A DNA stretch of 64,000 bases from Microbacterium sp. 10M-3C3 (GTDB lineage Bacteria; Actinomycetota; Actinomycetes; Actinomycetales; Microbacteriaceae): assembly GCF_003931875.1 (NCBI RefSeq), contig NZ_CP034245.1, forward strand, positions 2,976,001-3,040,000, given 5' to 3'. Position numbers and translations under genes: made by a program. Below the pieces are notes generated by a model. It saw only the letters and a program-made list of their open reading frames with translations, searched no databases and was not told the origin of the DNA. Shown in pieces: positions 42,618-52,686 of the stretch (position 1 is its first letter; each line of letters begins with the position of its first letter).

Positions 42618-43667
42618 GTGAGCTTCCCCCAGCTGTCGGTCCTCGACCTCATCCCCGTGCGCTCGGGGCAGTCCAGCGCGCAGGCGGTCGCCGCCTCGCT
42701 CGACACCGCCGTGCGCGCCGACCGCCTCGGCTACCGCCGGTACTGGTTCGCCGAGCACCACAACATGCCCGCCGTGGCCTCGACGACCCCGCCCGTGCTC
42801 ATCGCGGCGGCCGCGTCGCGCACCGAGCGCATCCGCGTCGGCTCCGGCGGCGTCATGCTGCCGAACCACGCGCCGCTCGTCGTCGCCGAGCAGTTCGCGG
42901 CGCTCGAGGCGATCGCCCCGGGCCGCGTCGACCTCGGCATCGGCCGCGCCCCCGGGTCGGACCCGGTCATCACGCAGCTGCTCTTGCGCACCGGCACGAC
43001 GAGCGACGTCGACCGCTTCCCGGAGCACATCGCGAATATCCTCGCGCTCACCTCCGCCCAGGGCGCGACCGTGCGCTTCACCTCCGGCGGCGAGTACACC
43101 GTGCACGCCACGCCCGTCTCGCAGGGCTCGCCCGAGGTGTGGCTGCTCGGCTCGAGCGACTACTCCGCGCGGCTCGCGGCCAGCCTCGGCCTGCCGTACG
43201 TGTTCGCGAACCACTTCTCCGGCGAGGGGCTCGAGCGCGCGCTCGCCCTCTACCGGCAGGAGTTCCAGCCGAGCGAGTACCTCGACGCGCCGCGCACGTT
43301 CCTCACCGCGAACGTCGTGGCCGCCGACACGGCCGAGGAGGCCGGGGAGCGCGCCCTGCCGCAGCTGCGCATGATGGCGCGGCTGCGCACGAACCGGCCG
43401 CTCGTGCCGCTCGAGACCGTCGAGCAGGCCAAGGCCGATCCGTGGGACGGGCTGTCGACCACGATCATGGATGCCGCCCGCGCGAAGTGGTTCGTCGGCG
43501 ACGGCGCCACGGTGCGCGCCGAGCTCGCGGCGTTCGCCGAGCGCTGGGGCGTGGACGAGGTCATGATCTCGCCCGTGGCGGGCGCCTACGACGGCGAGCC
43601 GCTGGACACCGCGCCCGGCCGCATCCGCTCGCTCGAACTGCTGTCGACGGCGTCCGTCGCAGCCTGA
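42618..43667 (+). CDS. LLM class flavin-dependent oxidoreductase (luciferase-like monooxygenase)
   Basis: 349 residues from the GTG at 42618, chosen because GGAG lies five bases upstream and the family-typical SFPQLSVLDLIPVRSGQ follows directly; the longer frame starts inside a hairpin. Features include YWFAEHHNMPAVASTTPPVLI, RVGSGGVMLPNHAPLVVAEQFAAL and RVDLGIGRAPGSDP, the YhbW/LLM group 1 pattern. It uses reduced FMN and oxygen; substrate unknown. It is followed at 16 bases by the convergent phzF gene. Confidence 0.88.
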   Translation: MSFPQLSVLDLIPVRSGQSSAQAVAASLDTAVRADRLGYRRYWFAEHHNMPAVASTTPPVLIAAAASRTERIRVGSGGVMLPNHAPLVVAEQFAALEAIAPGRVDLGIGRAPGSDPVITQLLLRTGTTSDVDRFPEHIANILALTSAQGATVRFTSGGEYTVHATPVSQGSPEVWLLGSSDYSARLAASLGLPYVFANHFSGEGLERALALYRQEFQPSEYLDAPRTFLTANVVAADTAEEAGERALPQLRMMARLRTNRPLVPLETVEQAKADPWDGLSTTIMDAARAKWFVGDGATVRAELAAFAERWGVDEVMISPVAGAYDGEPLDTAPGRIRSLELLSTASVAA

Positions 43668-43683
43668 GCCGTCGCGGGCCGGG

Positions 43684-44517
43684 TCAGAGCGGCGTCGCGG
43701 TTCCCGAGACGGTGATTCCGCCGGCGTCGGGGATGTCGACCTGCAGGAGGCTCGGGCGGCCGACGTGCGCTCCCTGGTGGATGCGCAGGGTCGCCGGCGG
43801 CTGCACCGCGCCGAGCTCCCGCAGATATCCACCGAAGGATGCGGCGGCCGACCCGGTCGCCGGGTCTTCGGTGATCGCGCCCACCGGGAAGAGGTTGCGC
43901 GCCTCCCACACGGCGTCGCCGACGCGGTGCACGACCGTGACCGTGCCGGTCCAGCCCTCGGCGTCCATGAGCGCGCGCACCGCGGCGGGGTCGAAGGCGA
44001 AGCCGTCGAAGACCGCACGCTCGCGCACGACCAGCACGGGGTGCCGGTTGCCCGCGAACGCGACCCGCACCGGAAGGGCCGGGTCGAGGTCGCCGGGCTC
44101 GAGCCCGAGGAGGTCGAGCAGCCGCGCGAGCACGGAGGGATCGATGCCCTCGACGCGCGGCGCGACGCTCGTGAACGCCGCCCGGACCACCCCGTCGGGA
44201 TCGCGCGCGGTCTCGATGCGCACCGGACCGACCGGGGTCTCGAACGTGCGCGGCCCGAGTCCGTCGCGCTCGGCCAGCACGACCGCCGTCGCGATCGTCG
44301 CGTGACCGCAGAACGGCACCTCGGCGATGGGCGAGAAGTAGCGGATGCGCCGCTCCCCGGTGAGGAACGCCGTCTCGGCGAAGCCCACCTCGGCCGCGAT
44401 CCGCTGCATCCGCGCCTCGTCGAGGCCCGCGGCATCCGTCACGATCCCGGCGGGATTCCCGCCGCCGGGATGCTGCGGATCGGCGAACGCCGCGTACCGC
44501 AGGACCTCGGGCGTCAC
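43684..44517 (-). CDS. PhzF family isomerase/epimerase-like protein
   Basis: 277 residues from a GTG overlapping the pheA stop as GTGA. Conserved PhzF features: FADPQHPGGGNPAGIV, EVGFAETAFLTGERRIRYFSPIAEVPFCGHATIATA with the catalytic Glu, and VGAITEDPATGSAAASFGGYL near the end. PhzF proteins have a diaminopimelate-epimerase fold and isomerise small substrates; most are not phenazine enzymes. The coupling to prephenate dehydratase hints at a task near aromatic metabolism, but this is only context. Confidence 0.88.
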   Translation of the reverse strand: MTPEVLRYAAFADPQHPGGGNPAGIVTDAAGLDEARMQRIAAEVGFAETAFLTGERRIRYFSPIAEVPFCGHATIATAVVLAERDGLGPRTFETPVGPVRIETARDPDGVVRAAFTSVAPRVEGIDPSVLARLLDLLGLEPGDLDPALPVRVAFAGNRHPVLVVRERAVFDGFAFDPAAVRALMDAEGWTGTVTVVHRVGDAVWEARNLFPVGAITEDPATGSAAASFGGYLRELGAVQPPATLRIHQGAHVGRPSLLQVDIPDAGGITVSGTATPL

Positions 44518-45476
44518 GCGTCGGGCTCGCCGCTGAGCAGGCCGCGCAGCCAGTCGCGCGCCTCGACGAACACGTCGTCGGAGTAGCGCTCGGGGTAGCG
44601 GACGATCGCGCGATCCGCGCGTGCGTACGAGCCGAGGTAGATGACCTTGGGGCTGAAGCGGCGCAGCCCCAGCAGCGCGTCGGCCATGCGCTCGTCCTCG
44701 ATGTGCCCATCGGCGTCGATGACGAACCGGTAGCGGCCGAGGGCGTCGCCGATCGGCCGCGACGCCAGCAGCGACAGGTTGATGCCGCGCGTCGCGAACT
44801 GCTCGAGCAGCTCCAGCAGCGCGCCGGGGTGGTCTTCGGGCAGCTCGACGATGAGCGAGGTCTTGTCGGCGCCCGTGGGAGGGGCGGGGGCGACCGTCCG
44901 CGACACGAGCACGAACCGGGTCACGGCGTTGGCGTTGTCGCCGATCCCCTCGGCCAGCACCTCGAGGTCGTGGTGCGCGACGATCCCGGGCGCGGCGATC
45001 GCCGCATCCGCGTTGCTGGTGGCGTCGAGGAGGCCCAGGGCGCTCGCGACGTTGCTCTCGGCGGGGAGGTGCGCGTGCGCGGGCAGCGTGGTCGAGAGCC
45101 ACCGCAGGCATTGCGCGTAGGCGACCGGATGCGCCGCGACGAGCGACACGTCCTCGAGCCGCGTGCCCGGCCGGGCGACGAGCACGAAGCTCACCGGCAC
45201 GAGGTACTCCCCGACGATGCGCAGGCCCGGCATCGTCGCCAACGCGTCCTGCGCCGTGGACACCCCGCCGTCGACGGAGTTCTCGATCGCGAGCATCGCC
45301 GCGTCGGATCGTCCTTCGACGACGTCGTCGAGCGCCTCGCCGATGTTGCGCACGGGGCGCCACACCTGGTCGCGCGCCTCCGGCACCTGCGCGAGCGCGG
45401 CCTCCGTGAAGGTCCCCGCGGGTCCGAGGTAGCTGTACGTGCGGCGGACGGGCGGGGTCTCGTGCTCGGGCGTCAC
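44514..45476 (-). CDS. pheA: Prephenate dehydratase
   Basis: 320 residues from the GTG at 45476, where YSYLGPAGTFTEAAL follows; the longer frame upstream is unsupported. The catalytic threonine motif is NAVTRFVLVSR, and ENSVDGGVS lies in the substrate region. The C-terminal ACT domain (SLIVELPEDHPGALLELLEQFATRGINLSLLASRPI) is expected to bind phenylalanine for feedback control. It converts prephenate to phenylpyruvate in phenylalanine synthesis. It is coupled to phzF downstream. Confidence 0.93.
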   Translation of the reverse strand: MTPEHETPPVRRTYSYLGPAGTFTEAALAQVPEARDQVWRPVRNIGEALDDVVEGRSDAAMLAIENSVDGGVSTAQDALATMPGLRIVGEYLVPVSFVLVARPGTRLEDVSLVAAHPVAYAQCLRWLSTTLPAHAHLPAESNVASALGLLDATSNADAAIAAPGIVAHHDLEVLAEGIGDNANAVTRFVLVSRTVAPAPPTGADKTSLIVELPEDHPGALLELLEQFATRGINLSLLASRPIGDALGRYRFVIDADGHIEDERMADALLGLRRFSPKVIYLGSYARADRAIVRYPERYSDDVFVEARDWLRGLLSGEPDA

Positions 45477-45486
45477 GCGCGCAAGC

Positions 45487-46443
45487 CTAGCCCGCGCGCT
45501 CCCCAGCGGTTGAGCGTCCCCGACGCGCCGCATCCCGCGCCGCCGGGCGGCGTGTCGTGGACACGCGACGCAGCGCGGCAAGGGGGACGGATGCGACGAG
45601 CACGCCGAGCACGAGCACGACGCCCCCGATGGCCTCGGCCACGGTGGGGACCTGGCCGAGGAGCACGGCGGCCGCGACCATCGCGACGACGGGCGCGAGG
45701 AGCACCCACGGCACGACCGCGGCGGAGCGGTTGCGGGCCAGGAGCGCGTTGAAGATCGCGTAGCCGACGAGCGTGCAGACGATCGCCGTGTACGCCGTCG
45801 AAAGCGCCGCCCGCCCGCCGAAGGCGGCGAGCCCCGCGAGCACCGCCCCCGGGCCCTCGATCACGAGCGAGAGCGCGAGCGCGGGCACCGGCACGACGAG
45901 CGCCGACCACACCGTGAGCGAGAGCGCGCCGAGGCGCCCCGGGCCGGCGACCACCCCCGCACGACGCGAGATGACGTTGCCGATCGCCCACGACAGCGCG
46001 GCGGCGAGCGCGAGCAGCACGGCCAGGAGCGGCGCATCGCCGCCGCGGCCGGTCGCGATGACGGCGAGCCCGACCACGCCGGCCGCCACCCCCGCCACCT
46101 GCGCGGCGGTGGGCCGCTCGCGCAGCACGCCCGCGGCGATCGCGATCGTGAACACCGCCTGCGCCTGCAGGAGCAGCGCCGCGAGCCCCGGCTGCAGCCC
46201 GAGCGCGAGTGCCGTGTACAGCAGGCCGAACTGGCCGAGGCTCATGAACAGCCCCACGCCGACGACCGTGCGCCACGACCCGCGCGGGCGCGGCACGACG
46301 ACGACGAACGCGGCGACCACCGCGAAGCGGATCGCGACGAACAGCAGCGGCGGGATGCCGGCCATGCCCCAGTCGATGACCACGAAGTTGAAGCCCCACG
46401 CCGATGCGACGGCGGCGGCCAGGAGCATGTCACGGCGACTCAC
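45487..46443 (-). CDS. EamA/DMT superfamily exporter
   Basis: 318 residues from the GTG at 46443 (VSRRDMLLAAAV); an ATG five codons on is an alternative. Ten hydrophobic helices in two EamA repeats are seen, starting ASAWGFNFVVIDWGMAGIPPLLFVAIRF. Such proteins export amino acids or metabolites. A LysR gene lies divergently 73 bases away and probably regulates it, as in amino-acid exporters controlled by ArgP/LysG-like regulators. Substrate cannot be read from sequence. Confidence 0.87.
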   Translation of the reverse strand: MSRRDMLLAAAVASAWGFNFVVIDWGMAGIPPLLFVAIRFAVVAAFVVVVPRPRGSWRTVVGVGLFMSLGQFGLLYTALALGLQPGLAALLLQAQAVFTIAIAAGVLRERPTAAQVAGVAAGVVGLAVIATGRGGDAPLLAVLLALAAALSWAIGNVISRRAGVVAGPGRLGALSLTVWSALVVPVPALALSLVIEGPGAVLAGLAAFGGRAALSTAYTAIVCTLVGYAIFNALLARNRSAAVVPWVLLAPVVAMVAAAVLLGQVPTVAEAIGGVVLVLGVLVASVPLAALRRVSTTRRPAARDAARRGRSTAGERAG

Positions 46444-46504
46444 GCGTCGAGTCCAGCGGATGCACCGGATGAAGCACAAGCGATGCTTTCTTCCGCGAAA
46501 TCGG

Positions 46505-46510
46505 TAGCAT
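46505..46510 (+). promoter_or_regulatory. -10 box of leaderless lysR promoter
   Basis: TAGCAT, six bases, then ATG at 46517. It lies in the 73-bp region shared with the divergent exporter. Confidence 0.55.
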
Positions 46511-46516
46511 CGCTTC

Positions 46517-47425
46517 ATGATCGACCTCGACGCCGTCCAGTCCCTCCACGCGGTCGCGACGGAGGGCAGCGTCGCCGGTGCCGCTGCGGTGCGCGGCTTC
46601 ACGCCGTCGGCGGTGTCGCAGCAGATCAAGCGCCTCGAGCGCGAGACGGGCGTGCCCCTGCTCGAGCGCGTCGGCCGGGGCGTACTCCTCACCGAGGCCG
46701 GATCGCGCCTCGTGATCTCCTCGACGCCGATCCTCGCCGACCTCGCGCGCCTGCGCGCCGACCTGCACGCCGGTGTCGCCGACGCCGCCGAGATCACCGG
46801 CGAGCTGCGCATCGCGGCGTTCTCGTCCGTCGTGCGCGGGCTCCTCGCCGACGTCCTCGCCGACCTCGCCCGCACGCATCCGCGCCTGCGGCTGCCGCTG
46901 CGCGAGAGCGAGCCGTGGGAGACCGTCGCGCTCGTCGCGTCGGGGCAGCGCGATCTCGGCATCGCGCACCAGTGGGGCGGCATCGCCCTCGCCCTCCCCG
47001 ATTCGCTCGTCGCGACGCCGCTCTACACCGACATCGCCGACGTCATCCTGCGCGAGGACCACCCGCTCGCCGGCCGCGACGTGCTGCATCCGGCCGACCT
47101 CGCCGACGAGCCGTGGATCGCGACGTTCGAGACGACGATCTGCCGCCAGTGGCTGCGGCGCCTGTTCGACGGGGTGGGCGGCGCGCCCCGCGTCGTGCAC
47201 GAGTCGATGGAGTTCCACAACCACCTCGAGCTGGTGCGTGCGGGCCTGGGCGTCGCGCTCATCCCGCGCCTGGGGCGCGGCCCGCTCGGCCCGGGGCTCG
47301 TGGCGATCCCGACGGCCGACCCCGCCTCCACGCGCGACGTCGTCACAGTGCATCGGCGCTCGCAGGCCGACTCCCCCGCGCTGCATGCCGTGCTCGCCGC
47401 GCTGTCGGCGCGCCTGCCCGGCTGA
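46517..47425 (+). CDS. LysR-type regulator of the divergent exporter
   Basis: 302 residues. Winged HTH: IDLDAVQSLHAVATEGSVAGAAAVRGFTPSAVSQQIKRLERETGVPLLERVGRG. The effector-binding domain includes GELRIAAFSSVVRGLLADVLADLARTHP. It faces the EamA gene across a short shared promoter. The likely role is to induce efflux when the substrate accumulates. No frameshift or missing part is seen. Confidence 0.87.
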   Translation: MIDLDAVQSLHAVATEGSVAGAAAVRGFTPSAVSQQIKRLERETGVPLLERVGRGVLLTEAGSRLVISSTPILADLARLRADLHAGVADAAEITGELRIAAFSSVVRGLLADVLADLARTHPRLRLPLRESEPWETVALVASGQRDLGIAHQWGGIALALPDSLVATPLYTDIADVILREDHPLAGRDVLHPADLADEPWIATFETTICRQWLRRLFDGVGGAPRVVHESMEFHNHLELVRAGLGVALIPRLGRGPLGPGLVAIPTADPASTRDVVTVHRRSQADSPALHAVLAALSARLPG

Positions 47426-47464
47426 GTGGTATCGAGGGGCGCGCGCAACGGGCAGACTGGGCGC

Positions 47465-49111
47465 ATGAGCAGTCGCGCAGGACTCCCCGCCGAAGCATCC
47501 GATCTCGTCGACATCGACGAGCTGATCGCCGCCTACTACGACCGCAAGCCCGATCCCGCCGTGCCCGAGCAGCGCGTCGCGTTCGGCACGAGCGGGCACC
47601 GCGGCTCGAGCCTGTCCACGAGCTTCAACGAGGACCACATCCTCGCCACGACGCAGGCGATCGTCGACTACCGGGCCGCGCAGGGCATCACCGGCCCGCT
47701 CTTCCTCGGCCGCGACACCCACGGGCTGTCGCTGCCCGCCGAGCGCAGCGCGATCGAGGTGCTCGTCGCCAACGGCGTCGACGTGCGCGTGGACTCCCGC
47801 GACTCGTGGGTGCCGACCCCGGCGCTCAGCCACGCGATCCTCACCTACAACCACGGCCGATCAGCCGACGACCCCGGTCGCGCTGACGGCATCGTCGTGA
47901 CGCCGAGTCACAACCCGCCGCGCGACGGCGGCTTCAAGTACAACCCGCCGCACGGCGGCCCGGCCGACACGGATGCGACGGGCTGGATCGCCGACCGCGC
48001 CAACGAGCTCATCGCGGCGGGCCTGCAGGGCGTGAAGCGCACGCGGCACGCCGACATCGACCTCGACGCGCTCGGTCAGTACGACTTCCGCGACGCGTAC
48101 GTCCGCGACCTCGCGAACATCCTCGACGTGGACGCGATCCGCACCGCCGGCGTGAGGATCGGCGCCGACCCGCTGGGCGGAGCATCCGTGGAGTACTGGG
48201 CGCTCATCGCGGAGGTGTACGGCCTCGACCTCACGGTCGTGAACCCCGAGGTCGACCCGACGTGGAAGTTCATGACGCTCGACTGGGACGAGAAGATCCG
48301 CATGGATCCGTCCTCCCCCTCGGCCATGGCCGCGCTCGTCGCGCGCCGTGACGAGTACGACATCCTCACGGGCAACGACGCCGACGCCGACCGGCACGGC
48401 ATCGTCACGCCCGACGCCGGGCTCATGAACCCCAACCACTACCTCGCCGTCGCGATCGACTACCTGTTCTCGCACCGCCCCGGCTGGTCGGCGGATGCGG
48501 CGGTGGGCAAGACGCTCGTGTCGTCGATGATCATCGACAAGGTCGTCGCAGGCCTCGGCCGGCGCCTGTACGAGGTGCCGGTCGGGTTCAAGTGGTTCGT
48601 GCCGGGGCTGCTCGACGGCTCCGTCGCGTTCGGCGGCGAGGAGTCGGCGGGCGCGTCGTTCCTCCGCACCGACGGCTCGGTGTGGACGACCGACAAGGAC
48701 GGCATCCTGCTGTGCCTGCTCGCCGCGGAGATCCTCGCCGTCACGGGCAAGACCCCGTCGCAGCGCTACGCGGAGCTCGAGGCCGAGTTCGGCGCATCCG
48801 CGTACCAGCGCGTGGACGCCCCCGCGACGCCTGCGCAGAAGGCGGCGCTCGGCAAGCTCTCCCCCGACGCGGTGGCGGCGACCGAGCTCGCGGGCGAGCC
48901 GATCACCGCGAAGCTCTCGCACGCGCCGGGCAACGGCGCGGCGATCGGCGGCCTGAAGGTGCAGACCGCCGACGCATGGTTCGCCGCGCGCCCGTCGGGC
49001 ACGGAGGACGTCTACAAGCTGTACGCCGAGAGCCTGCGCGGCGAGGAGCACCTGCGCGAGGTGCAGGCCGAGGCCCGCGCCGTGGTCTCGGCCGCGCTCG
49101 GCGACGCGTAG
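47465..49111 (+). CDS. pgm: Phosphoglucomutase (alpha-D-glucose phosphate-specific)
   Basis: 548 residues from the ATG at 47465; CAGACT six bases upstream may be a leaderless promoter box. Phosphohexomutase motifs: [13 protein letters not shown], the active serine in [19 protein letters not shown], the metal loop [11 protein letters not shown], sugar-binding [10 protein letters not shown] and phosphate-binding [11 protein letters not shown]. It interconverts glucose 1- and 6-phosphate. Besides general metabolism it would carry glucose 1-phosphate from the Leloir enzymes encoded later in the window to glycolysis. Confidence 0.94.
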   Translation: MSSRAGLPAEASDLVDIDELIAAYYDRKPDPAVPEQRVAFGTSGHRGSSLSTSFNEDHILATTQAIVDYRAAQGITGPLFLGRDTHGLSLPAERSAIEVLVANGVDVRVDSRDSWVPTPALSHAILTYNHGRSADDPGRADGIVVTPSHNPPRDGGFKYNPPHGGPADTDATGWIADRANELIAAGLQGVKRTRHADIDLDALGQYDFRDAYVRDLANILDVDAIRTAGVRIGADPLGGASVEYWALIAEVYGLDLTVVNPEVDPTWKFMTLDWDEKIRMDPSSPSAMAALVARRDEYDILTGNDADADRHGIVTPDAGLMNPNHYLAVAIDYLFSHRPGWSADAAVGKTLVSSMIIDKVVAGLGRRLYEVPVGFKWFVPGLLDGSVAFGGEESAGASFLRTDGSVWTTDKDGILLCLLAAEILAVTGKTPSQRYAELEAEFGASAYQRVDAPATPAQKAALGKLSPDAVAATELAGEPITAKLSHAPGNGAAIGGLKVQTADAWFAARPSGTEDVYKLYAESLRGEEHLREVQAEARAVVSAALGDA

Positions 49112-49147
49112 CCGCATCCGCCCGTCGTGTGCCTGCCCCTGCCGGCC

Positions 49148-49220
49148 AGAGCAGGCAAATCGGTCGGATGCAGTACTTCTCGCGCGAGAAAGTACTGATC
49201 TCGGCCGATTTGCCTGCTCT
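49148..49220. terminator. Large hairpin between convergent pgm and adh
   Basis: Outer arms 49148-49165 and 49203-49220 match at 17 of 18 positions; an inner pair of arms (CAGTACTT-CTCG / CGAGAAAGTACTG) continues the stem, so nearly the whole 73 nt folds back on itself. It lies between two convergent stop codons and would serve both strands. Confidence 0.7.
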
Positions 49221-49227
49221 CGCGCGC

Positions 49228-50271
49228 TCAGATGGTCGCGGCGTCGATGACGAAGCGGTAGCGCACGTCGCTCGCGAGAACGCGCTCGTACGCCTCGTTG
49301 ATCGCGGATGCCTCGATCAGCTCGGTCTCGGGCGCGATGCCGTGCTCGGCGCAGAAGTCGAGCATCTCCTGCGTCTCACGGATGCCGCCGATCGACGACC
49401 CGGCGAACGAGCGCCGGTTGGCGAACAGCGTGAAGACCTGGATCGGCAGCGGCTCCGGCGGGGCTCCCACGTTGACCATCGTGCCGTCGAGCTTGAGCAG
49501 CGAGAGGTACTGCTTCAGATCCAGCGGCGCACTCACGGTGTTGAGGATGACGTCGAACGTGTTGCGCAGCGAAGCGAACGTCTCGCGGTCGCTCGTGGCG
49601 TAGTAGTGGTTGGCGCCGAGAGCCAGGCCGTCGTCCTTCTTGCGCAGCGACTGCGACAGCACCGTCACCTCGGCGCCGAGGGCGTGGGCGATCTTCACAC
49701 CCATGTGGCCGAGGCCGCCGAGCCCGACGATCGCGACCTTCGAGCCCGGGCCGACGTTCCAGTGCCGCAGCGGCGAGTACGTCGTGATGCCGGCGCACAA
49801 GAGCGGCGCGGCCTTGTCGTAGGGGATCGACTCGGGCACGCGCAGCACGAAGTGCTCGTCGACGACGATGCCCTGCGCGTAGCCGCCCTGCGTGATCGAG
49901 CCGTCGCGGTCCACCGCGGCGTACGTCTGGATGTTGCCCTCGAGGCAGTACTGCTCGAACCCGGCCAGGCAGTTCTCGCACTCGCGGCACGAGTTGACCA
50001 TGCAGCCCACGCCGACCCGGTCGCCGACGGCGTAGCGCGTGACCTCGGAGCCGACCTCGGCGACGGTGCCGACGATCTCGTGCCCGACCGTGAGCGGGTA
50101 GACCTGCTCGCCCCACTCGCCGCGGATCGTGTGGATGTCGGAGTGGCAGATGCCGGCGTATGCGATGTCGATGCGCACGTCGCGCGGGCCGACGTCGCGG
50201 CGCTCGATCTGCGTGGGCTTCAGGGGTTCGGTCGCGGATGCGGCGGCGTAGGCGCGCACGGTCGTCGTCAT
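49228..50271 (-). CDS. Zinc-dependent NAD(P)-dependent alcohol dehydrogenase (cinnamyl-alcohol type)
   Basis: 347 residues. Catalytic zinc ligands are in [10 protein letters not shown] (Cys) and TVGHEIVG (His/Glu); the structural zinc is held by four cysteines in [17 protein letters not shown]. The cofactor loop is [14 protein letters not shown]. The order matches YahK/AdhC-like aldehyde reductases of the medium-chain family that prefer NADPH. It probably reduces a range of aldehydes. It is a single gene. Confidence 0.92.
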   Translation of the reverse strand: MTTTVRAYAAASATEPLKPTQIERRDVGPRDVRIDIAYAGICHSDIHTIRGEWGEQVYPLTVGHEIVGTVAEVGSEVTRYAVGDRVGVGCMVNSCRECENCLAGFEQYCLEGNIQTYAAVDRDGSITQGGYAQGIVVDEHFVLRVPESIPYDKAAPLLCAGITTYSPLRHWNVGPGSKVAIVGLGGLGHMGVKIAHALGAEVTVLSQSLRKKDDGLALGANHYYATSDRETFASLRNTFDVILNTVSAPLDLKQYLSLLKLDGTMVNVGAPPEPLPIQVFTLFANRRSFAGSSIGGIRETQEMLDFCAEHGIAPETELIEASAINEAYERVLASDVRYRFVIDAATI

Positions 50272-50363
50272 TGTTCTCCTCGGGGTCGGCTGTCGAGATT
50301 ACCCGGCGCCGAGCGCCGCTTCGCGCCCCTGCATCCCCGGCTCCGTCGTGATAAAGCCGATCC

Positions 50364-50400
50364 GCGCTGAGAAACGCCGTCGCACCGCGCTTCTCAGCGC
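50364..50400. terminator. Intergenic hairpin after glycerate kinase
   Basis: Arms 50364-50377 and 50387-50400 match at 13 of 14 positions with a 9-nt loop. It lies 40 bases after the minus-strand stop at 50440 and upstream of adh. Confidence 0.6.
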
Positions 50401-50439
50401 CGGAAGCGTTCATCGGGTGGGGACGCGACGGCGAGGCTG

Positions 50440-51522
50440 TCACATGCGACGTGCGAGGGCGGCGCCGGCGGCGCGGAGCCAGCGCGCCGGATCGGACAGC
50501 GCCGCGGCGGCCGATCCGGCCAGCGCGCTCAGCTCCATGGTCGCGGCGAACGCGGCGGTGCCGGCGCCGGGCGCGATCCGCCCCGCCACGAGCGCCGTGC
50601 GGCCGGGCGCGAGGCCGGCGACGAAGCCCGGCACCTTGCCGGCGCCCGACGACGCGTCGAACGCCCCCTCGCCCGTGATCACGAGGTCGGCGGATGCGGC
50701 GGCCGCCGGCAGCCCGATGATGTCGGCCACGGCCGGCGCGCCGGGTTGGAGCCGCGCGCCCCACAGGCCGAGCGCCCACCCCGTGCCGCCGGCGGCGCCG
50801 GCCCCCGGCGCCGCCGGCGAGCCGTGCGGAGCGAATGCGGCGAGCCGGGCGAGGCCCGCGTCGGCGCGGGCCACGCCGGCGGGGTCGAGCCCCTTCTGCG
50901 GTCCGAACACGGCCGCCGCGCCGCGCGGTCCGAGGAGCGGGCTCGTCACGTCGGTGAGCACGCGGACGCCGCCGGGGGGCAGCGGCCGGAGCGAACGCAC
51001 GTCGACGGACGCGACGTCGGCGAGCCCGTCGGCGCCGGGGCGCACGGGCACGCCCGCGGCATCCGTGATCCGGGCGCCGAGGGCGACGAGCATGCCGACG
51101 CCGCCGTCGGTGGAGGCGCTCGACCCGATGCCGAGGACGAGCCGCGCCACCCCGTCGCCGAGGGCGGCCGCGATCGCCTCACCGAATCCGCGCGTGGACG
51201 CGCGACCGGGGCGGAGCCGGCCGCCGAGCAGCTCGATGCCCGACGTCGAGGCGAGCTCGACGACGCCCGTCCCGTCGGCCAGCCGCAGCCATACCGCCTC
51301 GACCGGGGCGCCCGTAGGCCCCTCGACCGTCACGGGCACACGCACGGCTGCCGGGACCGCCGCGGCGATCGCTGCGAGCGTGCCCTCGCCGCCGTCGGCC
51401 ATCGGACGCGCGCGCACGTCGTCGGCCGGGCGCACGCTGCGCCAGCCCTCCGCGAGCGCGGCGGCCGCCGCATCCGCGCGGATCGAGCCCTTGAAGCTGT
51501 CGGGGGCGACGACGACGCGCAT
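50440..51522 (-). CDS. Glycerate kinase
   Basis: 360 residues beginning MRVVVAPDSFKGSIRADAAAAALAEGW, the hallmark of the GarK/GlxK family. Further matches: ARPMADGGEGTLAAIAAA, VLGIGSSASTDGGVGMLVALGARI, and DLVITGEGAFDASSGAGKVPG. It phosphorylates D-glycerate to 2-phosphoglycerate (or 3-phosphoglycerate). It is a single gene in the interval between adh and the sugar locus. The many Ala/Gly substitutions are typical of high-GC versions. Confidence 0.93.
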   Translation of the reverse strand: MRVVVAPDSFKGSIRADAAAAALAEGWRSVRPADDVRARPMADGGEGTLAAIAAAVPAAVRVPVTVEGPTGAPVEAVWLRLADGTGVVELASTSGIELLGGRLRPGRASTRGFGEAIAAALGDGVARLVLGIGSSASTDGGVGMLVALGARITDAAGVPVRPGADGLADVASVDVRSLRPLPPGGVRVLTDVTSPLLGPRGAAAVFGPQKGLDPAGVARADAGLARLAAFAPHGSPAAPGAGAAGGTGWALGLWGARLQPGAPAVADIIGLPAAAASADLVITGEGAFDASSGAGKVPGFVAGLAPGRTALVAGRIAPGAGTAAFAATMELSALAGSAAAALSDPARWLRAAGAALARRM

Positions 51523-51550
51523 GCGCCCATCCTCTCGCCCGCGACGCGGT

Positions 51551-51619
51551 CAGAATTCAGGCTCAGACGGCCTTTCGCCCGCCGACAGCGCGCGCGCCGT
51601 CGCCTCGGCCTGAATTCTG
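51551..51619. terminator. Intergenic hairpin with the CAGAATTCAGGC arm (first copy)
   Basis: Perfect 12-bp arms at 51551-51562 and 51608-51619, with an inner GACGGC/GCCGTC pair (51566-51571 and 51596-51601). It follows the minus-strand lacI gene. The same 12-base arm occurs in the hairpin at 59465-59541. Confidence 0.65.
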
Positions 51620-51636
51620 CACGCCGGAGGGCGGTC

Positions 51637-52686
51637 TCAGCGGGCGGCGGTGCTCTGCCGGACGACCAGCTCAGTCGGAACGAGCACGCGATCGACCGGA
51701 AGCTCGTCCGACTCGATCTCGGCGATGAGGGCCCGCACGGCGTGCTCGCCGACGCGCTCGAAATGCTGGCGCACCGTGGTCAGCGGTGGCCAGTAGTTCG
51801 CCGCATCCGGCATGTCGTCGAACCCGATGACGCTCACCTCGTGCGGCACGCGGCGCCCCGCTTCGTGCAACGCCCGGATGACGCCCAGCGCCATCTGGTC
51901 GTTCGCCGCGAAGACGGCGGTGACGCCGGGATCGGCGGCGAGCCCGCGCCCGATCCGGTAGCCGGAGTCGGCCGTCCAGTCGCCCACCTCGACGCGGCCG
52001 GGCGTGCGGCCTCGCGCCGCGAGCGTCTCGAGGAAGCCGTCGCGGCGCCGCTCGGCGGAGAACGACTCGCGGGGGCCCGAGACGTGGTGGACGGTCTCGT
52101 GCCCGAGCGCGAGCAGATGCTCGACAGCCAGGCGCGCGCCCTGCGCCTGATCGGTGTCGACGACGGGGTAGGGGTAGTCGGCGCTCGAGTCGACGACGAC
52201 GACGGGCAGCCCCATCGGCAGTGCGAGCTCCGTCTCGCCCAGGCGGTGGGTCTCGATGAGGATGACGACGCCGTCGACGTTGTGCTCGCGCAGGCGCACG
52301 AACGCGCCCGACACGTCGGACTGCGTCGCTGACTCGACCGTGATGAGCGTGATGGAGTATCCGGATGCGGCGGCCACGGACGCGACCGCGTCGAGGGTGC
52401 GGCTGTTGCCGTAGGACGACAGCGAGAACATGATCACGCCGATGCTGCGGAAGCGGCCCGAGCGCAGCGCCCGCGCGGCGCTGTTGGGCCGGTAGCCGAG
52501 ACGCTCCATCGCTTCGAGCACGCGGTCGCGCGTGGCGGGGTCGACGTTCGTCCGCCCGTTCGCCACGCGCGAGACGGTCTGTCCCGACACGCCCGCCGCC
52601 TCGGCGACGTCGGCCATGGAGGTCTTGCGGCGGCGCGCGGTGTCCGTGCTCGCCGTCGTTGCCGTGTCGTCCACCGCGCCTCCCAT
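51637..52686 (-). CDS. LacI-type regulator of the sugar ABC transporter
   Basis: 349 residues. The HTH and hinge are seen in SMADVAEAAGVSGQTVSRVANGRTNVDPATRDRVLEAMERLGYRPNSAARALRSG, followed by a periplasmic-binding-protein-like effector domain with VVDSSADYPYPVVDTDQAQGARLAVEHLLALGHETVHHVSG and AVFAANDQMALGVIRALHEAGR. It is divergent from the permease genes, with two operator-like palindromes in between. It should repress import until an arabinose- or galactose-containing sugar binds. It is clearly a paralogue of the second LacI in this locus. Confidence 0.9.
   Translation of the reverse strand: MGGAVDDTATTASTDTARRRKTSMADVAEAAGVSGQTVSRVANGRTNVDPATRDRVLEAMERLGYRPNSAARALRSGRFRSIGVIMFSLSSYGNSRTLDAVASVAAASGYSITLITVESATQSDVSGAFVRLREHNVDGVVILIETHRLGETELALPMGLPVVVVDSSADYPYPVVDTDQAQGARLAVEHLLALGHETVHHVSGPRESFSAERRRDGFLETLAARGRTPGRVEVGDWTADSGYRIGRGLAADPGVTAVFAANDQMALGVIRALHEAGRRVPHEVSVIGFDDMPDAANYWPPLTTVRQHFERVGEHAVRALIAEIESDELPVDRVLVPTELVVRQSTAAR

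Noticed and set aside
40788..44435. Very long minus-strand open frame (about 1,200 codons) opposite dagK, photolyase and the LLM gene
   Set aside because: It is Arg/Ala/Gly-rich low-complexity translation expected from the antisense of high-GC genes; the real gene in this frame is only phzF at its upstream part on a different frame.
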